IMG/VR virus record: IMGVR_UViG_3300044858_000527
Coordinates: 1 to 34,950 of that record
From: a virus
Strand: one strand, 5' to 3'
DNA length: 34,950 nucleotides
Shown piece after piece: positions 29,680 through 34,950 of this stretch. How positions within the stretch are numbered: the first letter of the stretch is position 1; each line of letters begins with the position of its first letter. The notes under the pieces are model-generated. The model saw nothing but the letters and a program-made list of their open reading frames with translations, had not been told where the DNA came from and made no database searches. Both the position numbers and the translations under genes were made by a program.

Positions 29680-29713
29680 AAGGGGTGAGAAGAAACTTCT
29701 TGCCCCTTTTTAT
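29680..29713 (+). terminator. Rho-independent terminator after the microgene
   Basis: AAGGGG (29680-29685) pairs with CCCCTT (29703-29708). AGAAG/CTTCT continues the stem across two G-T wobble pairs, with loop AAA, giving about 13 base pairs. A T-rich tract follows (29707-29713). It cleanly ends transcription of the 35-residue gene. Confidence 0.9.
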
Positions 29714-29716
29714 TTG

Positions 29717-29725
29717 TGGTATAGT
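29717..29725 (+). promoter_or_regulatory. Extended -10 promoter candidate for the rightward operon
   Basis: TGGTATAGT contains TG, one base, then TATAGT (29720-29725), the extended -10 pattern that can work without a good -35. Transcription would start near 29732 and produce a leader of nearly 400 bases before the gene at 30117. It lies directly after the terminator, which fits a separate unit. Confidence 0.45.
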
Positions 29726-29745
29726 TTTACTAACAGAAGGAAACT

Positions 29746-29808
29746 TTGGACGGTTTCTTTATGTTACAATCACGACCAAAGCCCTATACACATGGGGTCT
29801 ACGCCTAG
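29746..29808 (+). CDS. Possible leader peptide (20 residues)
   Basis: TTG 29746 has AGAAGG five bases upstream and opens a short frame reading (M)DGFFMLQSRPKPYTHGVYA to TAG 29808. Its last codons overlap the first strand (29794-29802) of the leader hairpin, so a ribosome finishing this peptide would block that strand. The TTG start and tiny size make it uncertain; it is listed because position and spacing fit attenuation. Confidence 0.3.
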   Translation: MDGFFMLQSRPKPYTHGVYA

Positions 29809-29889
29809 TTTTCTTATGCTTAGTTGGTCGGTGATAAACATAAGAGAATGTCCAAATGTAGACTCCAGTTGTATGGGGTTTTTTCTTTT
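29794..29889 (+). promoter_or_regulatory. Attenuator-like leader with mutually exclusive hairpins
   Basis: Strand 1, GGGGTCTAC (29794-29802), can pair over nine positions with strand 2, GTAGACTCC (29858-29866), enclosing a perfect seven-base stem TCTTATG/CATAAGA (29812-29818 with 29839-29845). Strand 2 can instead pair with strand 3, GGGGTTT (29875-29881), through AGACTCC (29860-29866), giving a hairpin directly followed by a T-rich tract (TTTCTTTT). The first structure would prevent the second. The arrangement is that of a transcription attenuator ahead of the replication operon. Confidence 0.5.
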
Positions 29890-30116
29890 GTGGTTTATCC
29901 TGGACGGCAGAGAAACACCAGCGGGATAGATACAAGCGCTACTGGGGAAGTAGATGTAAGAGCGCAATATCGGTGGCGAAGCTTAGTGCCGATTCTACGA
30001 ACGACTGGCGAGTGCTGTGGCTCCGAAAGGTAACAGTTAAAGGCGCACTGCTAGGGCGTAGTGCGTCCACCAAAAGGTAACATGGGCTTACGTAAGAAAG
30101 CAATAGAAAGAGAGCA
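29890..30116 (+). other. GC-richer structured leader region without a recognisable gene
   Basis: I see no convincing coding frame here. Successive stems are present: TATCC-TGG/CCA-GGATA (29896-29928), CTACT/AGTAG with loop GGGGA (29939-29953) inside GCG/CGC, ATCGG/CCGAT (29969-29993), and GGCGCACT/AGTGCG-T-CC (30042-30068). AAAGGTAACA occurs twice, at 30026-30035 and 30073-30082, on either side of the last hairpin. The region looks more GC-rich than its surroundings and may be a structured 5' leader or ncRNA. Short frames that cross it have no ribosome binding site. Confidence 0.45.
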
Positions 30117-30302
30117 ATGGATTTACGAGAAGAAATAAAAAAGCAAGCTGGGGTAATCCCCGATGCGGTACAAAGAGGATCGGTGCAAACTACGATCAGG
30201 TGGAAAGAAAGAGCAATGAACGCTCTAAGAACTGCCAATAACCCTAAAGCAACCGAGCGAGAGCTAAAGACAGCCTTCGCTGAACTAATGAGGAATGTAT
30301 GA
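30117..30302 (+). CDS. Small helical protein (61 residues) ahead of the ParB-like gene
   Basis: It begins MDLREEIKKQAGVIPDAVQR and continues with a basic helix ...TTIRWKERAMNALRTAN, then ATERELKTAFAELMRNV. GAGAG lies upstream of ATG, and the stop overlaps the ParB-like start as ATGA. It is helical and charged and may be a partner of the ParB-like protein; no family is known to me. Confidence 0.55.
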   Translation: MDLREEIKKQAGVIPDAVQRGSVQTTIRWKERAMNALRTANNPKATERELKTAFAELMRNV

Positions 30303-31099
30303 AACTATCAGAAATTACACTTGACCCCGAACTGCAATCCCGTGAAACACTAAACCAGGACACGATCCATGATTATTCCGAGAAGATCAGAGAGGGAGTC
30401 AAATTCCCAGCCCTTAAGGTATACCGAGTTGGATCTCGCTATTATCTCGTTGATGGATGGCACCGCTACTTTGCTTATAAAAAGGCTGGCATAGTTGATG
30501 TAGAAGTCATTATTGTTGATGGCACAAAGCGTGATGCTCTGCTGGCGTCAACTGGTGTTAACAAAGATCACGGTCTGCCACCAACTCGTGCTGATAGACG
30601 CCGTGCAGTATTAAAATTACTGGACGACATGGAATGGTCTTTATGGAGTAACCGTGAGATCGCTGTTCAAACTGGCGTAACCCATCCAACCGTGATGGCT
30701 ATTCGTGAGTCTTTAGGTAAGCCACAACCTGAAGCAATTAAGTTTGAAAGAAACGGAAAAGAGTTTGAGCAGAAAGTAAAATACAAAGATGAACAACCAA
30801 CCGTACCGGCACCTGCCCCTGAAGAGGACAAACTCCATGAGCTGGCAACTGAAATTCAAGCCTTGGCTGAGGAGAACGAACGGCTCGAAGCCAGAGTTGC
30901 GGTCGCTGCTATGGAAGGTACGGCTACAGAGAAGGGGGCTGCTCAGGCTATCATTGAGGAGCTTCAAGCTACGGTTAAGAATCAAGAAATTGCAATCCGT
31001 TCATTAACCATTAGCCGTGATACTTTCCAAAACAAATGCTCTGAATTAATGAAGCAAGTTACTTACTGGAAAAAGCAAGCACAAAAAATGGCAGCGTAA
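30299..31099 (+). CDS. ParB/sulfiredoxin-fold protein with HTH and coiled coil
   Basis: The 266-residue protein opens with a ParB-like N-terminal domain (about 1-75): KLSEITLDPELQSRETLN, then YYLVDGWHRYFAYKKAG (48-64) where the DG(x)HR box is the conserved core. An HTH follows (about 115-137, WSNREIAVQTGVTHPTVMAI). The C-terminal third (about 178-260) is a long coiled coil rich in Glu and Leu. In phages such proteins act in partition, transcription or as nucleases or adaptors; which applies is unclear. Confidence 0.75.
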   Translation: MKLSEITLDPELQSRETLNQDTIHDYSEKIREGVKFPALKVYRVGSRYYLVDGWHRYFAYKKAGIVDVEVIIVDGTKRDALLASTGVNKDHGLPPTRADRRRAVLKLLDDMEWSLWSNREIAVQTGVTHPTVMAIRESLGKPQPEAIKFERNGKEFEQKVKYKDEQPTVPAPAPEEDKLHELATEIQALAEENERLEARVAVAAMEGTATEKGAAQAIIEELQATVKNQEIAIRSLTISRDTFQNKCSELMKQVTYWKKQAQKMAA

Positions 31100-31118
31100 A
31101 TAGGGGTATTCCTCTATT
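31099..31118 (+). terminator. Hairpin at the ParB-like stop codon
   Basis: AATAGGGG-TATT-CCTCTATT forms eight pairs including one wobble and overlaps the TAA stop. It is followed by A residues rather than T, so it is not a classical intrinsic terminator on this strand. It may stabilise the 3' end or reduce read-through into the helicase leader. Confidence 0.35.
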
Positions 31119-31280
31119 AAAAAGTTGTCATAAAAGCATTAAAGTTTACATGGGGTGAACGCAACACAGTCGGCTCGGCGACTTTAAATAGCCTGTATCT
31201 TTATAAAGATTAAAGACTTCACATAGTTGTTAGTAACCCCACCCGAATGCAAGCGGTTTCTTGCTAGAACAGGAGCATAA
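31119..31280 (+). promoter_or_regulatory. Structured 5' leader of the helicase gene
   Basis: TTGTCA (31125-31130) could be a -35 box with a weak -10. TGGGGT (31151-31156) and ACCCCA (31236-31241) pair perfectly and enclose AGTCG/CGACT (31168-31183) and the perfect palindrome ATCTTTATAAAGAT (31197-31210). A further stem GCAAG/CTTGC (31249-31264) ends just before the ribosome site AGGAG. The pattern suggests a regulated untranslated leader, either a riboswitch-like element or protein binding sites. Confidence 0.45.
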
Positions 31281-32771
31281 GTGTTAGAACTGCGTGAGCA
31301 TCAATTAGAAGTTGTTCAAAAGATTAAAGAGGGATTTGAGCAAGGCCACACACGGCAATTGCTTTACGCACCAACAGGATTTGGTAAGACAGAAGTAGCA
31401 ATGTCTATCATGAAGACTGTTTCAGAAGATTATAAAAAGACAGCGATGGTATTAGATCGCATTGTCTTAATAGATCAAACCAGTATGCGTCTATCCAAGT
31501 ATGGTATTGAGCATGGAGTCATGCAAGCCAAGCATTGGAGAGAACGTCCACACGAAAGAATTCAGATCTGCTCTGCGCAAACGCTAGAGCGTAGATCATC
31601 ATTTCCTGATATTGAGTTGCTCATCATTGACGAGTGTCATATCGCTCGTACAAAAACTACTGAATTTATCAAGAACAACCCACATATCAGAGTCATTGGA
31701 TTGACCGCAACTCCTTTTACTAAGGGGCTTGGAGACATATACACCCATGTTGTGGGCGCCACACCTACTGGTGACTTGATTGAAAAAGGCTGGCTTACTA
31801 AACTGCGTGTCTTTATTGCTAAAGAAATTGATATGACGGGTGTTACTAAGATGGCTGGTGAGTGGTCTGCCAATGATACGACCAAGCGTGGTATGCAAAT
31901 CACAGGCGATATTGTTGATGAATGGGAAAAGAAAACGCATGAAGTCTTTGGTGGCCCACGCAAGACAATTGTATTTTGTTCTGGCGTAGAGCATGGGCGA
32001 GACTTGGTAGAACAGTTTGCAGCACATGGTTATAACTTTGTTTCTATTTCCTATAAAGAAGAGGATGAGTTTAAAAGAGAGGCTATTGAAGACTTCTCTC
32101 GCCCAGACACGCAGATTCATGGACTAATTGCTACCGATATTCTTACCCGTGGATTTGATGTTTCCGATGTCATGATTGGTATATCAGCCCGTCCATTCTC
32201 TAAGTCTTTTTCATCCCATGTCCAGCAACTTGGTCGTGTGATGCGTCCACACGAAGGTAAAGAGTTTGCATTATGGCTAGACCATTCTGGTAACTTCCTG
32301 CGTTTTCGTGAGGATTGGGATCAACTATATACCGAAGGCGTTCAGACTCTAGAGGAAGGCGGATCAGAGAAAGCTAAGAGAGAGCCAACCGAGAAAGAAA
32401 AGAAAGAAGCTAAGTGTCCAGCTTGTGCTGAGTTATGGATCTCTACGACTAATGCTTGCCATGCTTGCGGTCATGTCAGACCAAGCAGAAGCATGATTGA
32501 CAGTGTGGCTGGTCAGCTTGAAGAATTAGAGGCAGCCAATCGTAAGTTACATAAATCAAACACAGAATTCTATGCAGAACTTATGTATTACGGGCGCCTT
32601 AAAGGTTATAAGGATGGATGGGCAGCTTATAAATACAAAGAAAAGTTTTCGGTGTTTCCAGGTGGATTGCATGTTGATCCTAAACCACCAACACCAGAGA
32701 CATTACGCTGGATTAAAAGCCGGTTTATTGCATACGGTAAGAGCAAAGCACAACAAGGAGCAACGGTATGA
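31281..32771 (+). CDS. SF2 DEAD/DEAH-type helicase with C-terminal zinc-ribbon
   Basis: From GTG 31281 (AGGAG five bases upstream) the protein has 496 residues. Helicase motifs appear in order: LREHQLEVV (Q-like), APTGFGKT (30-37, Walker A), IIDECH (115-120), GLTATP (140-145), ATDILTRGFDV and QQLGRVMRPHEG (about 314-325). Near residue 379-397 a CPAC...CHACG cluster would bind zinc. This architecture is that of Res/UvsW/RecQ-side helicases that unwind branched DNA in replication or repair. The last 90 residues (GYKDGWAAYKYKEKF, etc.) are less conserved. Confidence 0.85.
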   Translation: MLELREHQLEVVQKIKEGFEQGHTRQLLYAPTGFGKTEVAMSIMKTVSEDYKKTAMVLDRIVLIDQTSMRLSKYGIEHGVMQAKHWRERPHERIQICSAQTLERRSSFPDIELLIIDECHIARTKTTEFIKNNPHIRVIGLTATPFTKGLGDIYTHVVGATPTGDLIEKGWLTKLRVFIAKEIDMTGVTKMAGEWSANDTTKRGMQITGDIVDEWEKKTHEVFGGPRKTIVFCSGVEHGRDLVEQFAAHGYNFVSISYKEEDEFKREAIEDFSRPDTQIHGLIATDILTRGFDVSDVMIGISARPFSKSFSSHVQQLGRVMRPHEGKEFALWLDHSGNFLRFREDWDQLYTEGVQTLEEGGSEKAKREPTEKEKKEAKCPACAELWISTTNACHACGHVRPSRSMIDSVAGQLEELEAANRKLHKSNTEFYAELMYYGRLKGYKDGWAAYKYKEKFSVFPGGLHVDPKPPTPETLRWIKSRFIAYGKSKAQQGATV

Positions 32772-32944
32772 TAGAAAAGACACCATATGATGACTACGCT
32801 ATGACACAACAAGAAGTAGCTGATGCCTTGGGCATGAGCAGAGGTAATGTTGGAGCAATTGAATTAAAAGCAAAGCAAAAACTTAAGAGAGAATTAGAGA
32901 AGCGTGGCTTTAAAGTAGAAGACTTTATAGGAGCAATGATATGA
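32768..32944 (+). CDS. Small sigma-region-4-like HTH protein (58 residues)
   Basis: It starts inside the helicase stop (ATGA). After MIEKTPYDDYAM, the segment TQQEVADALGMSRGNVGAIE then LKAKQKLKRELEKRG has the spacing of a sigma70 region 4 (helix-turn-helix ending with xxxIExKAxxKLKR). There is nothing else in the protein, so it would be a stand-alone region-4 domain. It is too short for gene lists with a 60-residue cutoff. It could modulate the -35 contact of host RNA polymerase. The stop overlaps the next ATG as ATGA. Confidence 0.7.
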   Translation: MIEKTPYDDYAMTQQEVADALGMSRGNVGAIELKAKQKLKRELEKRGFKVEDFIGAMI

Positions 32945-33102
32945 GAGACGGTGGCAAGGGTGATAAACAACGTCCATTAACAATTCCAACAGAAAAGTTT
33001 GATATGAACTGGGACAAAATTTTTGGAGGAAAAAAGTTTAAATCGGATAAATGGGAGTTCGATGAGAAAACATCAACATTGACACCCAAGGAAAAGAAAT
33101 GA
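32941..33102 (+). CDS. Small phage protein of the RPLxIP...FDxNWDxIF type (53 residues)
   Basis: It begins MRDGGKGDKQRPLTIPTEKF and continues DMNWDKIFGGKKFKSDKWEF. The (G)DKQRPL..P.E.F..NWD.IFG pattern is shared by short proteins in many phage replication regions; function unknown. It overlaps its neighbours on both sides by ATGA, so it is certainly part of the operon. Confidence 0.65.
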   Translation: MRDGGKGDKQRPLTIPTEKFDMNWDKIFGGKKFKSDKWEFDEKTSTLTPKEKK

Positions 33103-34412
33103 ATTACTTATCCGTGTGTTCAGGAGTTGAGGCAGCCACGGTAGCATGGCATGACCTTGGTTTCAATCCGATAGCCTTCTCCGAGATAGAGAAGTTCCCA
33201 TCGGAAGTATTAGCGCATCACTACCCAAGCGTTCCAAATATGGGCGATATGACTAAGTATAAAGAATGGAATTTAAATGAACCAATTAACCTTTTGGTCG
33301 GAGGAACTCCGTGTCAATCCTTTTCAGTTGCAGGACTTCGTAAAGGGCTTGAAGATCCACGGGGTAACCTTGCCCTTACCTATGTTGGAATTCTTGACAA
33401 GTTTAGACCCAAGTGGTGCGTATGGGAAAACGTGCCAGGTGTCCTCAGTAGCAATGGAGGACGGGACTTTGGTTCCTTCCTCGGGGCGTTGGTCGAACTC
33501 GGGTATGGGTTCAGCTATCGGGTGCTTGACGCTCAATACTTCGGAGTACCCCAAAGACGTAGACGTGTCTTTGTTGTTGGATGTCTTGGAGACTGGGAAT
33601 CTCCCGCAAAAGTTTTATTTGAGTCCTCTTGCTTGCGCAGGGATACTCCGCCGAGCAGAGAAAAGAGGAAAGAAGTTACCCCATTTACTCCAAGCAGCTT
33701 TGGAGGCTACGGCGAAGGAGTTGGCACCATCAGAGCAAATGGTGGAGATCTTGGAGGAGGATCAGAAACCTTAGTAACCTTTGATCGTCAATCTACTGGT
33801 GAGTATGGAACTCAAGATGTAGCCAGCACCATTGCAGCCCGTGATTACAAGAGCGCATCTGATCTGATAGCTAAAGTATATGAAACTCACCCAGCCGATA
33901 GTCGTGTAAAAGAGATGGGCGATGTATCTCAGACAGTTACATCACGCTGGGGTACAGGTGGTGGCAACATTCCGCTCGTGCAAAATATTAAAGCATATAG
34001 TTTACGTGAAGATGCTAAGGCCAATAACTTTAGTGCTACCCCACTATATGTAACTCCAGCATTACAAGCTTTGCGCCCATCAGTGCAGTCTCATCATGCT
34101 CAGACTTTTGTGGCCCAAGAATCTGTTGCGCCTACGCTGACCGCAAGTAATGATCCTAGTCGTTCACCACAATCTACCGAAGTTACAAACCAAGTGGCAG
34201 CAGTATTTGCCTCAACCATGGCAGTTCGCCGTCTTACCCCTGTTGAATGCGAAAGGTTACAGGGATTCCCAGATGGTTACACAAACATTCCTTGGCGTGG
34301 TAAAGACGAGTCGCCGGATGGTCAAAGATACAAAGCAATGGGTAATAGCATGGCAGTTCCCGTTATGAAATGGATTGGTAAACGTATTGCGGAGGTAGAG
34401 AATGAGCTTTGA
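33099..34412 (+). CDS. dcm: DNA cytosine-5 methyltransferase
   Basis: The 437-residue protein has the C5 methyltransferase motifs: LSVCSGVEAATVAW (4-17, motif I), GGTPCQSFSVAG (68-79, motif IV with catalytic Cys72), ENVPGV (110-115, motif VI), QRRRRVFVVG (152-161, motif VIII) and a C-terminal AMGNSMAVPVMKW (about 414-426, motif X). LTPVECERLQGFPDGY (about 380-395) is the motif IX region. The middle (about 190-370) is a long target-recognition area. No restriction enzyme is nearby, so it probably protects phage DNA from host restriction. Confidence 0.9.
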   Translation: MNYLSVCSGVEAATVAWHDLGFNPIAFSEIEKFPSEVLAHHYPSVPNMGDMTKYKEWNLNEPINLLVGGTPCQSFSVAGLRKGLEDPRGNLALTYVGILDKFRPKWCVWENVPGVLSSNGGRDFGSFLGALVELGYGFSYRVLDAQYFGVPQRRRRVFVVGCLGDWESPAKVLFESSCLRRDTPPSREKRKEVTPFTPSSFGGYGEGVGTIRANGGDLGGGSETLVTFDRQSTGEYGTQDVASTIAARDYKSASDLIAKVYETHPADSRVKEMGDVSQTVTSRWGTGGGNIPLVQNIKAYSLREDAKANNFSATPLYVTPALQALRPSVQSHHAQTFVAQESVAPTLTASNDPSRSPQSTEVTNQVAAVFASTMAVRRLTPVECERLQGFPDGYTNIPWRGKDESPDGQRYKAMGNSMAVPVMKWIGKRIAEVENEL

Positions 34413-34950
34413 ATCTTTTGCATACCAACATGGGTTGATCATTGATAGCTTGGTTCACGATCGCTGGACTCGTGTACCTACAGTAGATAAGCCTAATAAA
34501 AAGAATGGTTCTTATATCTATCATGGAGATCATGGGGCGGTTAAGAACTGGGCAGTGCATGAGAAAGCTATCTTTTGGAGTGGCAACTATGTTCCTGAAG
34601 CGGAGTATCGGGAGCGTGTAAAGAAATCTAACAAAGACTTGCTTGCTAAACAGAACGAGGCATCCGGTAAGGCATCTTGGATTCTTGACCGTTGCGTAAA
34701 AGCAACACATCCATATTTAGTTAACAAGGGATTCGCAGATGTCAAAGACTTGGTATGGAATAACCTTCTTGTTATACCTATGCGCATAGAAGGGCGTTTG
34801 GTTGGTTGTCAGTTAATAGATCCACAAGGTTCCAAAAGGTTCCTTTCTGGTCAGCGCACCAAAGGTGCATCGTGCGAGATCAACAACAAAGGACGCATCA
34901 TTCTTGTGGAAGGCTACGCCACCGCCTTGTCCATCAGGAAGGCTCTTAAA
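34402..34950 (+). CDS. Toprim DNA primase-like protein, 3' truncated by the window end
   Basis: ATG 34402 lies inside the last codons of the methyltransferase gene (11-base overlap) and has GGAGG six bases upstream. 183 residues are visible with no stop. GYIYHGDHGAVKNW-like text near residues 37-51 and VIPMRIEGRLVGCQLIDP (about 125-142) lead to IILVEGYATALSI (about 166-178), where the E in VEGYATAL is the Toprim catalytic Glu. This layout is that of phage primases with Toprim-type active sites. The zinc and helicase parts, if any, are outside the window. Confidence 0.75.
   Translation, partial: MSFESFAYQHGLIIDSLVHDRWTRVPTVDKPNKKNGSYIYHGDHGAVKNWAVHEKAIFWSGNYVPEAEYRERVKKSNKDLLAKQNEASGKASWILDRCVKATHPYLVNKGFADVKDLVWNNLLVIPMRIEGRLVGCQLIDPQGSKRFLSGQRTKGASCEINNKGRIILVEGYATALSIRKALK

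Noticed and set aside
30003-30028. Hammerhead-ribozyme-like core (CTGGCGA ... GAAA)
   Set aside because: The invariant A of CUGANGA is replaced by G, and I cannot find the matching stem III or a cleavage triplet in the right place.
29714-30033. Rightward frames of 69-71 residues crossing the leader region
   Set aside because: They begin at rare start codons without ribosome sites, run through hairpins, and contain no recognisable domain. The region reads better as structured RNA.
1-34950. tRNA genes and integrase or attachment sites
   Set aside because: I looked for T-arm and anticodon-arm patterns and for integrase motifs and found none that could be supported. Lysogeny cannot be judged from this window.

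Overview
The window is a segment of a tailed bacteriophage genome, about 35 kb, with no sign of bacterial chromosome. The host is Gram-negative: the phage carries a spanin pair (Rz with an embedded Rz1 lipoprotein), signal-peptide and lipobox proteins, GGAGG/GAGGAG ribosome binding sites, and sigma70-type promoters. The virion proteins, especially a roughly 2000-residue polyvalent protein, an internal lytic transglycosylase and a hub-like protein, resemble those of short-tailed (podovirus-like) phages known mainly from aquatic metagenomes. The exact host cannot be read from the sequence; an aquatic Pseudomonadota bacterium is an inference.

Layout. (1) 1-15817, plus strand: late module. It holds the tail end of an upstream gene, Rz/Rz1, a membrane protein that may be the holin, a GH19 endolysin, a tail/hub-like protein, a TNF/C1q-like fibre or decoration protein, three glycine-rich virion proteins sharing a GGI(A/V) motif, and the giant polyvalent protein. 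(2) 15835-17203, plus: its own promoter, a metallophosphoesterase and a small HExxH metallopeptidase. (3) 17218-17271: a compact three-way-junction element where the two transcription directions converge. (4) 17278-28539, minus: a long early operon read from a near-consensus promoter at 28511-28539. Its order of transcription is: a sigma-region-4 fusion regulator, small proteins, a surface-modification cluster (GT10, FkbM methyltransferase, radical SAM/SPASM enzyme, lipoprotein, two GT-A glycosyltransferases), a nuclease-like protein, secreted and membrane microproteins, then a recombination module (RecB/Cas4-like nuclease, ERF annealase) and a Ref/HNH nuclease. Most genes overlap by ATGA, GTGA or TAATG, so very small ORFs can be placed with some confidence. 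(5) 28575-30116: a RusA resolvase gene, then a control region with direct repeats, large palindromes, two strong terminators, a 35-residue microgene, an attenuator-like leader and several hairpins. (6) 30117-34950, plus: ParB-like protein, SF2 helicase, small sigma-region-4-like protein, cytosine-5 methyltransferase and a Toprim primase cut by the window end.

How the parts fit. Divergent transcription from about 28.5 kb separates the leftward operon (regulation, envelope/glycan modification, recombination) from the rightward replication and DNA-modification operon. ERF, the RecB/Cas4-like nuclease, RusA and the Ref-like nuclease form a recombination set. The helicase, primase and ParB-like protein belong to replication, and Dcm probably protects phage DNA from restriction. 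The points most worth a second look are the radical SAM/FkbM/glycosyltransferase cluster with its tightly interlocked microproteins, and the non-coding control regions: the attenuator-like leader, a candidate terminated small RNA, and a junction element whose loop is complementary to the phage's own Shine-Dalgarno sequences.
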